64,000 bases of DNA, taken from the NCBI RefSeq assembly GCF_000576635.1, contig NZ_AVFL01000016.1:1-64000 (forward strand). The letters run 5' to 3'. Source of the stretch: Skermanella stibiiresistens SB22 (lineage in GTDB: Bacteria; Pseudomonadota; Alphaproteobacteria; Azospirillales; Azospirillaceae). A program made the translations under genes and the position numbers. This document shows positions 18,438 to 28,391 of the stretch, piece by piece. How positions within the stretch are numbered: position 1 is the stretch's first letter; each line of letters begins with the position of its first letter. A model generated the notes under the pieces. It saw only the letters and a program-made list of their open reading frames with translations, was not told the origin of the DNA and searched no databases.

Positions 18438-19112
18438 TTACTCCGACTGGGTGGGGGAGACGACGAGCTGCGCCCGCAGGACGTCGGCCTTGCCCGGCAG
18501 GTGGAGGCGCAGGATCTGGCCGAGACGGCGGCCGTCGCGATTGATCAGCGCGATCAGGATGTTCTCGTGGTCCATCACCGATTTCCGCCAGCTGTCGACC
18601 CGGATATTGACCGCGAAGCGATAGGGCCGGACCCAGGCGTTGAGGCGCTCCAGTTCCTGGACCAGGACCTTGTTCTCCGACGCCTCCCAGATGGCGTGGT
18701 GGATGGCTTGGTTGAGCTGGTAGTAGCCGGCGATATCGCCGCCCTGGAAGGCCGCGACCATCCGCTGGTGGAGGTCGCCGATATGGCTGATCCCGGCGTC
18801 GGAAATGCGGGCCGCCGCGTGCTCCCCGGCCATCGCGTCGAGCGTGCCGATCACGCTGAAGGTCTGGAGAATCTCATCGATGCCGGGCTGCCGGACCCGG
18901 ACGCCGCGGTTGGGCAGCGGCTCGGTCAGGCCCTCCGACGTCAGGACGCGGATCGCCTCGCGGATGGGGCCGCGCGAGCGGTTGAAGGTGCGGCACAGCT
19001 CCACCTCGGTCAGCCGCGTTCCGGGAGCGACGGCGCCACTGACGATCAGGTCGCGGAGCACGTCGGCCACGGGCCGCCGGTTCTCGGGGCTGCAGGGTGT
19101 ATGCGGGATCAT
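18438..19112 (-). CDS. GntR-family (FCD-type) transcriptional regulator
   Basis: About 224 residues: an N-terminal GntR winged helix (VADVLRDLIVSGAVAPGTRLTE, CRTFNRSRGPIREAIRVLTSEGL) followed by an all-helical FCD ligand domain with the metal-binding type His (LNQAIHHAIWEAS). It is the first gene of the ECF operon and lies back to back with a second GntR gene across 290 bp. It probably controls one or both operons in response to a small organic acid. ATG 19112 fits the family start; no strong ribosome site is visible. Confidence 0.88.
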   Translation of the reverse strand: MIPHTPCSPENRRPVADVLRDLIVSGAVAPGTRLTEVELCRTFNRSRGPIREAIRVLTSEGLTEPLPNRGVRVRQPGIDEILQTFSVIGTLDAMAGEHAAARISDAGISHIGDLHQRMVAAFQGGDIAGYYQLNQAIHHAIWEASENKVLVQELERLNAWVRPYRFAVNIRVDSWRKSVMDHENILIALINRDGRRLGQILRLHLPGKADVLRAQLVVSPTQSE

Positions 19113-19402
19113 GCCGATGATTGGATGGAGCCTCGACCAAGGGTGGAACACACCATACCGATGGACGCGGCAGAAGTCTTGTAGGACAGAACAGGTCCGA
19201 ACAGGGTAATCGACCAGACACGGCGAGCCGGTTTCATGGGCAGATTTCCAGTCATCATGCCAATTATCACGCCATTTGATAAAGTGTTCACCCTGTTGAG
19301 GCGAAGAGATGAAGGGATTATCATTCGCCCGCCCTGCCATGTCGGTTCAGGAGCACTATTTTCAAGAGGTCTGACCTCTGTCGCCATTTGGATGAGGACG
19401 CC

Positions 19403-20080
19403 ATGCCGTGGACTCCGATCATCAGGCGCCTGGAAGAGGCGCGTCTCCATCGTGGCGACATCGTCCACCACCTGCTGGCTGGCCTGCGCGAGCAGATCTT
19501 CCTGGGGAAGCTGCCCAGCGGCAGCCGTCTTCCGGGAGAGAAGAAGCTGGCGGACATGCTCCACCTGAGCCGCCCGACCCTGCGGGAGGCGCTGAGGATC
19601 CTGGCGCATGAGGGGCTGGTGGTCAGCCGCTGGGGCGATGGCACCTTCATCACCGACCAACTGCCGCGGATCGTCGATGGCCGGCTGTCGGCCCGCACCG
19701 CCGTTTCCCCGTCGTCGTGGATCGAGCCGGATTGGAACGGGCACGACGAAAGTCCGATGATGACGGCGGCGCCGGACTCCGTGGCGGAGGCGCTGGGGAT
19801 CGCACCCGGAAGCACCGTGCTGATGCTGCGCCGGCACTATGCCGCGGCGGAGCGGTTCATGGCGCGCGTCGATGTCTTCCACCGGGTTGGAAGCCCCGCC
19901 GCGGTCACAAGTGGAACCCCGCCCGCCGCGCGCTCCGCCGTCCGGATCGGCACCGTCAGCGAGAATGGCGAGGCGCTGTTCCAGATCGTCGAGACCGTGT
20001 TCGACCCCGCCGGGGGCGTCTCCCATGTCGTGGTGGTGTCGCGGACCACCAGCGTGCCGCTCCGTCTGGCGACGCGCTGA
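19403..20080 (+). CDS. GntR-family transcriptional regulator
   Basis: About 225 residues. The winged helix is clear (GLREQIFLGKLPSGSRLPGEKKLADML, LSRPTLREALRILAHEGLVVSRWGDGTFI). The C-terminal part looks like a short UTRA-like effector domain (ALGIAPGSTVLMLRRHYAA) rather than FCD. ATG 19403 is preferred over TTG 19388 because GAGGA lies just upstream. It heads an operon with an SDR and an NAD-epimerase family gene and is divergent from the ECF operon. Confidence 0.83.
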   Translation: MPWTPIIRRLEEARLHRGDIVHHLLAGLREQIFLGKLPSGSRLPGEKKLADMLHLSRPTLREALRILAHEGLVVSRWGDGTFITDQLPRIVDGRLSARTAVSPSSWIEPDWNGHDESPMMTAAPDSVAEALGIAPGSTVLMLRRHYAAAERFMARVDVFHRVGSPAAVTSGTPPAARSAVRIGTVSENGEALFQIVETVFDPAGGVSHVVVVSRTTSVPLRLATR

Positions 20081-20140
20081 GCGGCGGGGCTGGCCCGTTT
20101 CCTGCACAACGGGACGTTCACATCTGATGGAGGAACGCCC

Positions 20141-20887
20141 ATGAAACTCGACTTCACCAACCAAACCGTCATCGTCACCGGAGCCGGTAGCGGGATCGGC
20201 AAGGCCGCGGCGATCGACTTCGCCAAGGCGGGAGCCACCGTGATCTGCGTCGACGTGGTCGGCGCCGAGGAGGCCGCGGCCGAGATCAAGGCTAGTGGCG
20301 GGTCCGCCGAGGCGGCGTTCCTGGATGTCCGCGACGCGGCGGGCTGGACCACACTGGTGGGCGGCCTGATCGAGCGGTACGGCCAAATCGACGCCTTGGT
20401 CAACAACGCGGGCGTCGCTGTTCCCGGAGACACCGCGATCGACGTGACCGAGGAGATCTGGGACAAGATCCTGGACGTCAACGCCAAGGGCGTCTGGCTG
20501 GGGATGCGCGCCGTCCTGCCCGGCATGGTCGAGCGCCGCAAGGGCAAGATCTGCAACGTGGCCTCCACGGCGGCCCATATCGGGTTGCGCGACGCGGCGG
20601 CCTATTGCGCGTCGAAGGGCGCGGTGCTGGCCCTGACCCGTCAGGCGGGAGTCCAGTACGCGCCGCTGAACATCCAGATCAATTCGGTGTCGCCCGGCAC
20701 CACCATGACCGGCCTGCAGCGCGACGTGACCGAGGCCCAGCGGGCGGTGTTCCGCACCCTGACGCCGATCGACCGCTTCGCCGAATCCGAGGAGGTCTCC
20801 GCCGCCATCCTGTTCCTCTGCTCGCATGGCTCGTCCTTCATCACCGCCAGCGATCTCAGCATCGATGGCGGCATGGTGGCGCTCTGA
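20141..20887 (+). CDS. SDR family NAD(P)-dependent oxidoreductase
   Basis: A 248-residue classical short-chain dehydrogenase. The cofactor motif is TGAGSGIGKAAA, NNAG is present (VNNAGVAV), and the catalytic Tyr-Lys pair is YCASK. An Asp at the end of strand 2 (CVDVVG) suggests NAD preference. GGAGG precedes the start. It sits between a GntR regulator and an epimerase-family gene, so oxidation of a sugar or sugar acid is a plausible but unproven role. Confidence 0.87.
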   Translation: MKLDFTNQTVIVTGAGSGIGKAAAIDFAKAGATVICVDVVGAEEAAAEIKASGGSAEAAFLDVRDAAGWTTLVGGLIERYGQIDALVNNAGVAVPGDTAIDVTEEIWDKILDVNAKGVWLGMRAVLPGMVERRKGKICNVASTAAHIGLRDAAAYCASKGAVLALTRQAGVQYAPLNIQINSVSPGTTMTGLQRDVTEAQRAVFRTLTPIDRFAESEEVSAAILFLCSHGSSFITASDLSIDGGMVAL

Positions 20888-20920
20888 CATCATGCCGAAA
20901 ACGCACCGAAAGGCTTCCCG

Positions 20921-21823
20921 ATGAACATCTTGGTGACCGGCGGCGCCGGACTGATCGGCATGCCGTTGCGCCGGGCGCTGGCGGCGCGGGGACATGGGGT
21001 CGCCGCGATCGACGTGACCGATTTCGGCCGCGACGATCCGGACCTGACGCTGATGTCGATCAACGACGCCGCCGCGCTGCGCGGGCTGTTCGAGGACCGC
21101 GGGATCACGGCGGTCGCCCATTGCGGCGCGTTGTCCGGCCCGATGATGGCGCGGGACGAGCCATTGAAGATGGTCGAGGTCAACATCAACGGGACCGCTC
21201 TGCTGCTGGAACAGGCGCGGCTGGCCAAGGCAACCCGCTTCGTCTTCTGCTCGTCCATCAGCGTCTATGGCGATGTCGGCGAGGCGCCGATCGACGAGGC
21301 GACGCCGCTCCAGCCGACCTCCGTCTATGGCGCCAGCAAGGTGGCCGGGGAACAACTGATCCGGGGCTACGCGGCGCAGTTCGGGCTCGACGGGGTCAGC
21401 CTGCGGATCGCCCGCGTCCATGGCCCCTATCGGCGCGGCAATTGCCACATTGGCTCGCTGATCCGCGACGCCGCCGAGGGCAAGGTCACGGAGATCCCGT
21501 GCGATCCGGAGTTCCGCTATCACTACGTCTATGTCGATGACGTGGTGGACGCCATCATCACGGCGCTGGAGGCCGATCGGTTGGGGCACCGGGAATACAA
21601 TGTCGGCTCCGGCGAGGTCGTGACGATGCCGGTCCTGGTGGAACAGGCGGAACGGGTGATCCCCAGCGCCAAGGCGCTGCTGGTGCCGGGCGCCGACGAC
21701 GTGCCTGACGTCCAGGCGTCGTTCGACATCTCCCGCATCGCCAAGGATCTGGGCTGGCGGCCGAAGCACACCCTCGCCCAGGGGATGGCGGCGCAGCTGG
21801 CCGCAGGGCTGGCGCCGTCCTAG
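20921..21823 (+). CDS. NAD-dependent epimerase/dehydratase family protein
   Basis: A 300-residue extended SDR. The N-terminal glycine motif is TGGAGLIGMPLRR. The catalytic Tyr-Lys pair is in SVYGASKVAGEQ with Ser in FCSSISVYG. The C-terminus (DLGWRPKHTLAQGM) is typical of the family, which includes uronate dehydrogenases and nucleotide-sugar epimerases. It follows the SDR gene by 33 bp on the same strand. Its last 4 nt overlap the 3' end of the Lrp gene. The exact substrate is undetermined. Confidence 0.85.
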   Translation: MNILVTGGAGLIGMPLRRALAARGHGVAAIDVTDFGRDDPDLTLMSINDAAALRGLFEDRGITAVAHCGALSGPMMARDEPLKMVEVNINGTALLLEQARLAKATRFVFCSSISVYGDVGEAPIDEATPLQPTSVYGASKVAGEQLIRGYAAQFGLDGVSLRIARVHGPYRRGNCHIGSLIRDAAEGKVTEIPCDPEFRYHYVYVDDVVDAIITALEADRLGHREYNVGSGEVVTMPVLVEQAERVIPSAKALLVPGADDVPDVQASFDISRIAKDLGWRPKHTLAQGMAAQLAAGLAPS

Positions 21824-22299
21824 ACGAGCGGAACGGGCGGCGCGTTCTTGACGACATCCAGCACGATGGTCGAGCGGACATCCTTGACGCCCGGCAGCCG
21901 CAAAAGCCGCCGCAGCACGGACTCGCCCAAATCGTCCAGGTCGCGCGCCACCACCCGCAGCAGATAGTCGAAGTCTCCCGTCACCGCGTAGCATTCGGTG
22001 ACCTCGCTCAACCGGCCCAGCGCCTCGGTGAAGCGCTCGACGGAATCGTCGGTGTGCTGGGACAGGTTGATCTGGACGAAGGCCAGGACGCCGAACCCCA
22101 GCGCCCGCCGGTTGAGCCGCGCGCTGTAGCCCTCGATCACGCCGTCGGCCTCCAGCGCCTTGACGTGGCGCAGGCAGGGGGATGGCGCCATGCCGATCCT
22201 CTCCGCCAAGTCGATGTTGGTGACGCGACCCTCGCCCTGGAGGATCGAGAGTATCTTGCGGTCCACGGTCGAAATCCGCTTCTGGTCCCGGTCGGTCAT
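21820..22299 (-). CDS. Lrp/AsnC-family transcriptional regulator
   Basis: A 159-residue Lrp-type protein. It has an N-terminal HTH (VDRKILSILQGEGRVTNIDLAERIGMAPSPCLRHVKALE) and a C-terminal RAM domain (TECYAVTGDFDYLLRVVARDLDDL). GGGGAGG lies directly upstream of ATG 22299. It is divergent from phhA, with a perfect palindrome between them, so it very likely regulates the aromatic amino acid operon, as PhhR or AsnC-type regulators do elsewhere. An aromatic amino acid is the likely effector. Confidence 0.92.
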   Translation of the reverse strand: MTDRDQKRISTVDRKILSILQGEGRVTNIDLAERIGMAPSPCLRHVKALEADGVIEGYSARLNRRALGFGVLAFVQINLSQHTDDSVERFTEALGRLSEVTECYAVTGDFDYLLRVVARDLDDLGESVLRRLLRLPGVKDVRSTIVLDVVKNAPPVPLV

Positions 22300-22323
22300 A
22301 TCCTCCCCGCTTTTGGCTTTTGA

Positions 22324-22340
22324 CGGTCATATCATGACCG
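22324..22340. promoter_or_regulatory. Candidate Lrp operator (perfect 7-3-7 palindrome)
   Basis: CGGTCAT-ATC-ATGACCG is a perfect inverted repeat 24 bp upstream of the Lrp start codon and 101 bp upstream of phhA. Its position between divergent genes suits autoregulation and control of the phenylalanine/tyrosine operon. Binding is inferred from symmetry and position. Confidence 0.55.
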
Positions 22341-22441
22341 AAATGGCACCGTTTGGCTCGGGAATAGGCGACAGATGCCCCGACGGCGGGATTATGCTGG
22401 TTGCAACGAATAATCAGCGCCGACAGGTGGGGGAGGACGCC

Positions 22442-23335
22442 GTGAAGTCCGAGAAACATGGTGCCGCGGCGGGCGATGGCGGAAAGCCCGACAATCCGGA
22501 CTGGACCATCGACCAAGGCTGGGATGGCTACACCGCCGCCGAACATCACGTCTGGAAGACCCTGTTCGAGCGGCAGGGCAAGCTGCTGCCCGGCCGCGCC
22601 TGCGACGAGTTCATCAAGGGCCTTGGCAGTCTGACCCTGGATGCCGACCGCATTCCCGATTTCCGGCGCTTGAGCGACGTCCTGGCGAAGCGGACCGGCT
22701 GGCAGGTGGTCGCGGTGCCGGGGCTGGTGCCGGACGAGGTCTTCTTCGACCATCTCGCCAACCGCAGGTTTCCAGCGGGCCAGTTCATCCGGCGGCCGGA
22801 CCAGCTGGACTATCTGGAGGAGCCGGACGTCTTTCACGATGTCTTCGGCCATGTGCCGATGCTGATGCACCCCGTCTTCGCCGATTACATGCAGGCCTAT
22901 GGCGTCGGCGGCCTGCGTGCCGGCAAGCTCGGCGTGCTGGCGAACCTCGCCCGCGTCTATTGGTATACGGTCGAATTCGGCCTGATCGAACAGGATGGGA
23001 TCGAGCAGGCCGACGGATTGCGGATCTACGGCTCCGGCATCGCCTCGTCCCATGCCGAGACGCTGTTCGCGCTCGACGACACCTCGCCCAACCGGGTCCG
23101 GTTCGACGTGGAGCGGGTGATGCGGACCCGGTACCGAATCGACGATTTCCAGGAGACCTATTTCGTCATCCAGGGGTTCGACGAGCTGCTGGATCTGGCG
23201 TGGATCGACTTCGGCCCGATCTATGACCGCGTCAAGGGACAGCGGGAGATCGAACCCGGCGTCGTGCTGGCGACGGACCGGGCGATCACCCGCGGAACCG
23301 GTGCCTATCATCACGGCGGCAAGCGCGCGGGCTGA
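22442..23335 (+). CDS. phhA: Phenylalanine 4-monooxygenase
   Basis: About 297 residues, the usual length for bacterial PhhA. It hydroxylates phenylalanine to tyrosine with tetrahydropterin and non-haem iron. The iron ligands are the two His in FHDVFGHVP (about residues 131 and 136) and Glu in WYTVEFGL (about 177). GTG 22442 is chosen because GGGGGAGG precedes it; an upstream ATG would add residues unlike the family. First gene of the aromatic degradation operon. No phhB (carbinolamine dehydratase) is nearby. Confidence 0.95.
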   Translation: MKSEKHGAAAGDGGKPDNPDWTIDQGWDGYTAAEHHVWKTLFERQGKLLPGRACDEFIKGLGSLTLDADRIPDFRRLSDVLAKRTGWQVVAVPGLVPDEVFFDHLANRRFPAGQFIRRPDQLDYLEEPDVFHDVFGHVPMLMHPVFADYMQAYGVGGLRAGKLGVLANLARVYWYTVEFGLIEQDGIEQADGLRIYGSGIASSHAETLFALDDTSPNRVRFDVERVMRTRYRIDDFQETYFVIQGFDELLDLAWIDFGPIYDRVKGQREIEPGVVLATDRAITRGTGAYHHGGKRAG

Positions 23336-23359
23336 ATGGTACCGCGGAAAGGAACGGAC

Positions 23360-24064
23360 ATGGGTTTTAAGGGCAAGACGATCCTCGTCACGGGCGCCTC
23401 GGGCAATCTGGGGCGGGCGGTCGCGGCGGGTTTCGCGGCGGAGGGGGCCACGCTGGTGCTGGTGGGCTCCAGCCTGCCCCACCTGGAGCGGGCGTTTGGG
23501 GCGACCGGCGAGCGCCAGATCCTCGTCCCGGCCGATCTGCTCGACCAAGCCTCGGTGACGCGGGCGGTGGAGGTGGCGATCGGCCAGACCGGGCGGATCG
23601 ACGTGCTGTGCGCCCTGGCGGGCGGCTTCCGCATGGGCGAGCCGGTCCACGAGACCTCCACCGAGACCTGGGACTACCTGCTCGACCTCAACGCGCGCGG
23701 CCTCGTCCATACCGCCAAGGCTGTGGTGCCGCACATGCTGGCCGCCGGGGGAGGCAAGATCGTCACGGTGGGAGCCGCCGCCGCGCAGCGGGGCGCCGCC
23801 GGCATGGGGGCCTACAGCGCGTCGAAGGCCGCGGTGATCCGGCTGACCGAGGCCATGTCGGCCGAGTTGCGCGACCACGGCATCAACGTCAACTGCGTGC
23901 TGCCGACCATCATCGACACGCCGGAGAACCGCGCCGCGATGCCGAAGGCCAACCCGGCGAAGTGGGTGGCGCCGGAAGATCTCGCCAGCGTCATCCTGTT
24001 CCTCGCCTCCGACGCGGCGCGGGCGGTCCACGGCGCGGCGCTGCCCGTCACCGGCCTGAGCTGA
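23360..24064 (+). CDS. SDR family protein resembling dihydropteridine reductase
   Basis: A 234-residue SDR with TGASGNLGRAVA (cofactor) and YSASKAAV (catalytic Tyr/Lys). The C-terminal segment VLPTIIDTPENRAAMP resembles the VLPVTLDTPMNRKSMP-type region of quinonoid dihydropteridine reductases. Lying directly between phhA and hppD, it may regenerate the tetrahydropterin used by PhhA. That role is inferred from sequence resemblance and position. ATG 23360 follows AAAGGA; an upstream ATG at 23336 lacks a ribosome site. Alternatively it is an SDR of unrelated function. Confidence 0.8.
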   Translation: MGFKGKTILVTGASGNLGRAVAAGFAAEGATLVLVGSSLPHLERAFGATGERQILVPADLLDQASVTRAVEVAIGQTGRIDVLCALAGGFRMGEPVHETSTETWDYLLDLNARGLVHTAKAVVPHMLAAGGGKIVTVGAAAAQRGAAGMGAYSASKAAVIRLTEAMSAELRDHGINVNCVLPTIIDTPENRAAMPKANPAKWVAPEDLASVILFLASDAARAVHGAALPVTGLS

Positions 24065-24091
24065 ACCGATACGAGAAAAGGGAGTCACGTC

Positions 24092-25204
<1,113 letters not shown>

Positions 25205-25216
25205 GGGGGAAGCCGC

Positions 25217-26530
25217 ATGATTGGGACGGAAATGGAAAAGCTGGCGTACCAGACCGGCTTTGGCAACGAGTTCGCGACCGAGGCCCTGCCCGGCGCGCTG
25301 CCGGTCGGCCGCAACTCGCCCCAGCGCCCGGCCTATGGCCTGTACGCCGAGCAGATCTCCGGGACGGCCTTCACGGCACCCCGGGCGGAGAACCGCAGGT
25401 CGTGGACCTATCGCATCCGCCCCGCCGTGGCGCATCCGCCGTTCGAGCGGATCGACGCCGGCTTGATCCGGAGCCGGTTCGACGAGGTGCCGACACCGCC
25501 CAACCAGCTGCGCTGGGACCCTCCCCCGCCGCCGGTCGAGCCGACCGACTTCGTCCAGGGGCTGGTGACGATGGGCGGCAATGGCGGGCCGGAGGCGCAG
25601 GCCGGCTGCGCCATCCACCTCTACGCCGCCAACCAGGCGATGGGGAACCGGTACTTTTACAACGCCGACGGCGAGATGCTGATCGTGCCGCAGCGGGGCC
25701 GCGTCCGCTTCGCGACCGAGTTCGGGCTGATCGACGCGGAGCCGCGCGAGATCGTGGTGATCCCGCGGGGCGTGCGCTTCCGCGTCGAGCCGCTGGACGG
25801 CGTGATCGGCGGCTATGTCTGCGAGAACTTCGGCGCGCTGTTCCGGCTGCCCGACCTGGGGCCGATCGGCGCCAACGGGCTCGCCAATCCGCGCGACTTC
25901 CAGACGCCGGTGGCGTGGTACGAGGACCGCGACGAGCCCGCCGAATTGGTCGCCAAGTTCCTGGGAAACCTGTGGTCCACCCGGATCGGCCATTCGCCGC
26001 TGGATGTGGTGGCGTGGCACGGCAATTACGCGCCGTACAAATACGACCTGCGCCGGTTCAACACGATCGGGTCGATCAGCTTCGACCATCCCGATCCGTC
26101 GATCTTCCTGGTGCTCCAGTCGGTCAGCGACACGCCGGGCGTCGACAACATCGACTTCGTCTGCTTTCCGCCGCGCTGGCTGGTGGCGGAGGACACGTTT
26201 CGGCCGCCCTGGTTCCACCGCAACGTCGCCAGCGAGTTCATGGGCCTGATCCACGGCGTCTATGACGCCAAGCAGGAAGGCTTCATGCCGGGCGGATGCA
26301 GCCTGCACAATTGCATGAGCGGCCATGGCCCCGACGCCGAGACGGTCGAGAAGGCCAGCGCCGCCGACACGTCGAAGCCGCAGCCGGTGACCGACACCAT
26401 GGCCTTCATGGTCGAAACCCGCGCGGTGATCCGCCCGACCCGCTTCGCGATCGAGACCGCCCAGCTTCAGCATGAGTATTTCCGCTGCTGGGAGGGGTTG
26501 AGGAAGCGCTTCACGCCGGATCGGCCGTGA
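25217..26530 (+). CDS. hmgA: Homogentisate 1,2-dioxygenase
   Basis: A 437-residue enzyme of normal length that opens homogentisate to maleylacetoacetate. The N-terminus [19 protein letters not shown] and the central [17 protein letters not shown] are diagnostic. Iron ligands are expected in [15 protein letters not shown] and the downstream Glu/His. GAGGGGGAA precedes ATG 25217. The stop overlaps the region of possible starts of fahA, so the two are tightly coupled. Confidence 0.96.
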   Translation: MIGTEMEKLAYQTGFGNEFATEALPGALPVGRNSPQRPAYGLYAEQISGTAFTAPRAENRRSWTYRIRPAVAHPPFERIDAGLIRSRFDEVPTPPNQLRWDPPPPPVEPTDFVQGLVTMGGNGGPEAQAGCAIHLYAANQAMGNRYFYNADGEMLIVPQRGRVRFATEFGLIDAEPREIVVIPRGVRFRVEPLDGVIGGYVCENFGALFRLPDLGPIGANGLANPRDFQTPVAWYEDRDEPAELVAKFLGNLWSTRIGHSPLDVVAWHGNYAPYKYDLRRFNTIGSISFDHPDPSIFLVLQSVSDTPGVDNIDFVCFPPRWLVAEDTFRPPWFHRNVASEFMGLIHGVYDAKQEGFMPGGCSLHNCMSGHGPDAETVEKASAADTSKPQPVTDTMAFMVETRAVIRPTRFAIETAQLQHEYFRCWEGLRKRFTPDRP

Positions 26531-26556
26531 GGGGGTTGGGTGGGTTGGATGAGCCG

Positions 26557-27849
26557 ATGGGAACGGTGATGAACCCCAATGATCCCGGTCTGAGGAGCTT
26601 CGTGGATGTCGCGGCGGACAGCCATTTTCCGATCCAGAACTTGCCGTTCGGCGTGTTCTCGATGGAGGCGGAGCCGCGGCCGAGGGTGGGCGTCGCGATC
26701 GGGGAGTGGGTGCTGGATCTGGCGGTGCTGGAGCGGGAGGGGTTGCTGACGGCGGGGGACTCGCCGGTGTTCGATGGTCGCAGCCTCAACCGTTTCATGA
26801 CGAGGGGTCGGGAGGTGTGGCGTCGGGTGCGGGCCGATGTCAGCGGGTTGCTGCGCCACGACAACCCGCGCCTGCGGGACGATCGGGCGCTGCGGGAGCG
26901 GGCCTTGGTGCCGGTGGCGGGGGTCAGGCTTCACCTGCCGGTGGAGATCGGCGGGTATACCGACTTCTATTCGTCGCGCGAGCACGCGACCAATGTGGGG
27001 TCGATGTTCCGCGATCCGGCCAACGCCCTGTTGCCGAACTGGCTGCATCTGCCGGTCGGGTATAACGGTCGGGCGAGTTCGGTCGTGGTGAGTGGGACGC
27101 CGATCCGGCGGCCCAACGGGCAGACCAAGCCGCCGGGCGCGGAGCTTCCCGCCTTCGGCCCGAGCCGCAAGCTGGATTTCGAGCTTGAGACGGCTTTCAT
27201 CATCGGCGAGGGCAACCCGCTGGGGGAGCCGATCCCGGTCGGCGACGCGGAGCGCCACATCTTCGGCATGGTGCTGATGAACGACTGGAGCGCTCGGGAT
27301 ATCCAGCAGTGGGAATATGTGCCGCTGGGTCCGTTCAACGCCAAGAGCTTCGGCACCTCGATCTCGCCCTGGGTGGTGACGCTGGACGCGCTGGAACCCT
27401 TCCGCGTCGCCGGCCCGGCGCAGGAGCCGGAGCCCCTGCCCTATCTGCGGCATGGCGGGGGTGCGGCTGCGTTGGATATCCGGTTGGAGGTGGGGTTGAG
27501 GCCGGCGGGTGGTGATGGGGTCACGGTGGTCTGCCGGACGAACTTCCGGCATCTGTACTGGAGCATGGCGCAGCAACTGGCCCATCACACCGTCTCCGGC
27601 TGCGACACGCAGGCGGGCGACTTGATGGGGTCGGGCACGATCAGCGGCCATGAGGCGGACTCGTTCGGCAGCCTGTTGGAACTGACCTGGAACGGGCGGG
27701 ACCCGCTGGTTTTGGCGGGCGGCGCGCGGCGGACTTTCCTGGAGGATGGCGACGAGGTGATCATGACAGGATGGTGCCAGGGGATCGGCTATCGCGTGGG
27801 GTTCGGTGAGGTGGCCGGACGGGTGCTGCCGACGCTGGAGGTTGGATAG
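26557..27849 (+). CDS. fahA: Fumarylacetoacetase
   Basis: About 430 residues. It hydrolyses fumarylacetoacetate to fumarate and acetoacetate, the last step of the pathway. Family motifs include YTDFYSSREHATNVG (catalytic and metal-binding region), GPSRKLDFELE and MNDWSARDIQQWEYVPLGPF. The start is uncertain: GTG 26527 overlaps hmgA, and ATG 26557 or 26569 are alternatives; the mature fold begins at RSFVDVAADSHFPIQN. Maleylacetoacetate isomerase (maiA), needed between hmgA and fahA, is not in the window. Confidence 0.94.
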   Translation: MGTVMNPNDPGLRSFVDVAADSHFPIQNLPFGVFSMEAEPRPRVGVAIGEWVLDLAVLEREGLLTAGDSPVFDGRSLNRFMTRGREVWRRVRADVSGLLRHDNPRLRDDRALRERALVPVAGVRLHLPVEIGGYTDFYSSREHATNVGSMFRDPANALLPNWLHLPVGYNGRASSVVVSGTPIRRPNGQTKPPGAELPAFGPSRKLDFELETAFIIGEGNPLGEPIPVGDAERHIFGMVLMNDWSARDIQQWEYVPLGPFNAKSFGTSISPWVVTLDALEPFRVAGPAQEPEPLPYLRHGGGAAALDIRLEVGLRPAGGDGVTVVCRTNFRHLYWSMAQQLAHHTVSGCDTQAGDLMGSGTISGHEADSFGSLLELTWNGRDPLVLAGGARRTFLEDGDEVIMTGWCQGIGYRVGFGEVAGRVLPTLEVG

Positions 27850-27918
27850 GGCTCGGGGTTTGGACGGTGCTTGTTTGGAGGATGTGGCGTTGATCACCCC
27901 CCCTAATGCGGCCAAAAT

Positions 27919-27960
27919 GTCATCATTCGTGATCATCGGGGCGCCGGAAGTCATCATTCG
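27919..27960. repeat. 11-bp direct repeat pair in an intergenic boundary region
   Basis: GTCATCATTCG occurs at 27919-27929 and 27950-27960, within a GC/AT-mixed stretch at the junction between the tyrosine operon and AT-rich accessory DNA. Repeated motifs of this kind occur in termini of some insertion sequences (for example IS21-like ends), but no transposase is next to it. The identity as a mobile-element relic is a guess. Confidence 0.35.
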
Positions 27961-28089
27961 CGGGCGCCTTCGGTGATGGGTTGGCCGGGGTTGGCGGGGC
28001 TACGAGTTTCCGGAATATTATCCTAGTGTCCGGGTGGAGGCAAGACCAGAGAGGAGATCTCCAGCGCGATCAGGACCAGCGATCCGGAA

Positions 28090-28356
28090 ATGACATCCCG
28101 GTCGGACAGTCACGGTAACAGGATCAAGATAGACTGGATCGTTGATATGGTGGGATGCATATCTGTCGTAACCGGCACCGACGTCGGAGCGGACGAGTTA
28201 GCCGAGCGCTACATCAAGACTATCGGACCGGGCCTCCAGTTCATACCATCTGACGTCCAGCTTACGGAGTTCATCAAGGCCCCATACACCAATGACTCGG
28301 ATCTCTTCACCGCATGGCGCGAAGCCAATGCCCGCGTCCAGGCGGTGAAGCAATGA
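28090..28356 (+). CDS. Small hypothetical protein
   Basis: An 88-residue soluble protein (MTSRSDSHGNRIKIDWIVDMVGC...) ending LFTAWREANARVQAVKQ. The frame upstream of the ATG stays open only to a stop at 28024-28026. The ribosome site is weak. It lies alone at the edge of the AT-rich patch that carries the OLD-family gene, and converges on it. No family is recognised; it could be a remnant of a longer gene. Confidence 0.45.
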   Translation: MTSRSDSHGNRIKIDWIVDMVGCISVVTGTDVGADELAERYIKTIGPGLQFIPSDVQLTEFIKAPYTNDSDLFTAWREANARVQAVKQ

Positions 28357-28391
28357 CCTCCCGCATCAGCTTCCATCACTAATCTTGATCA

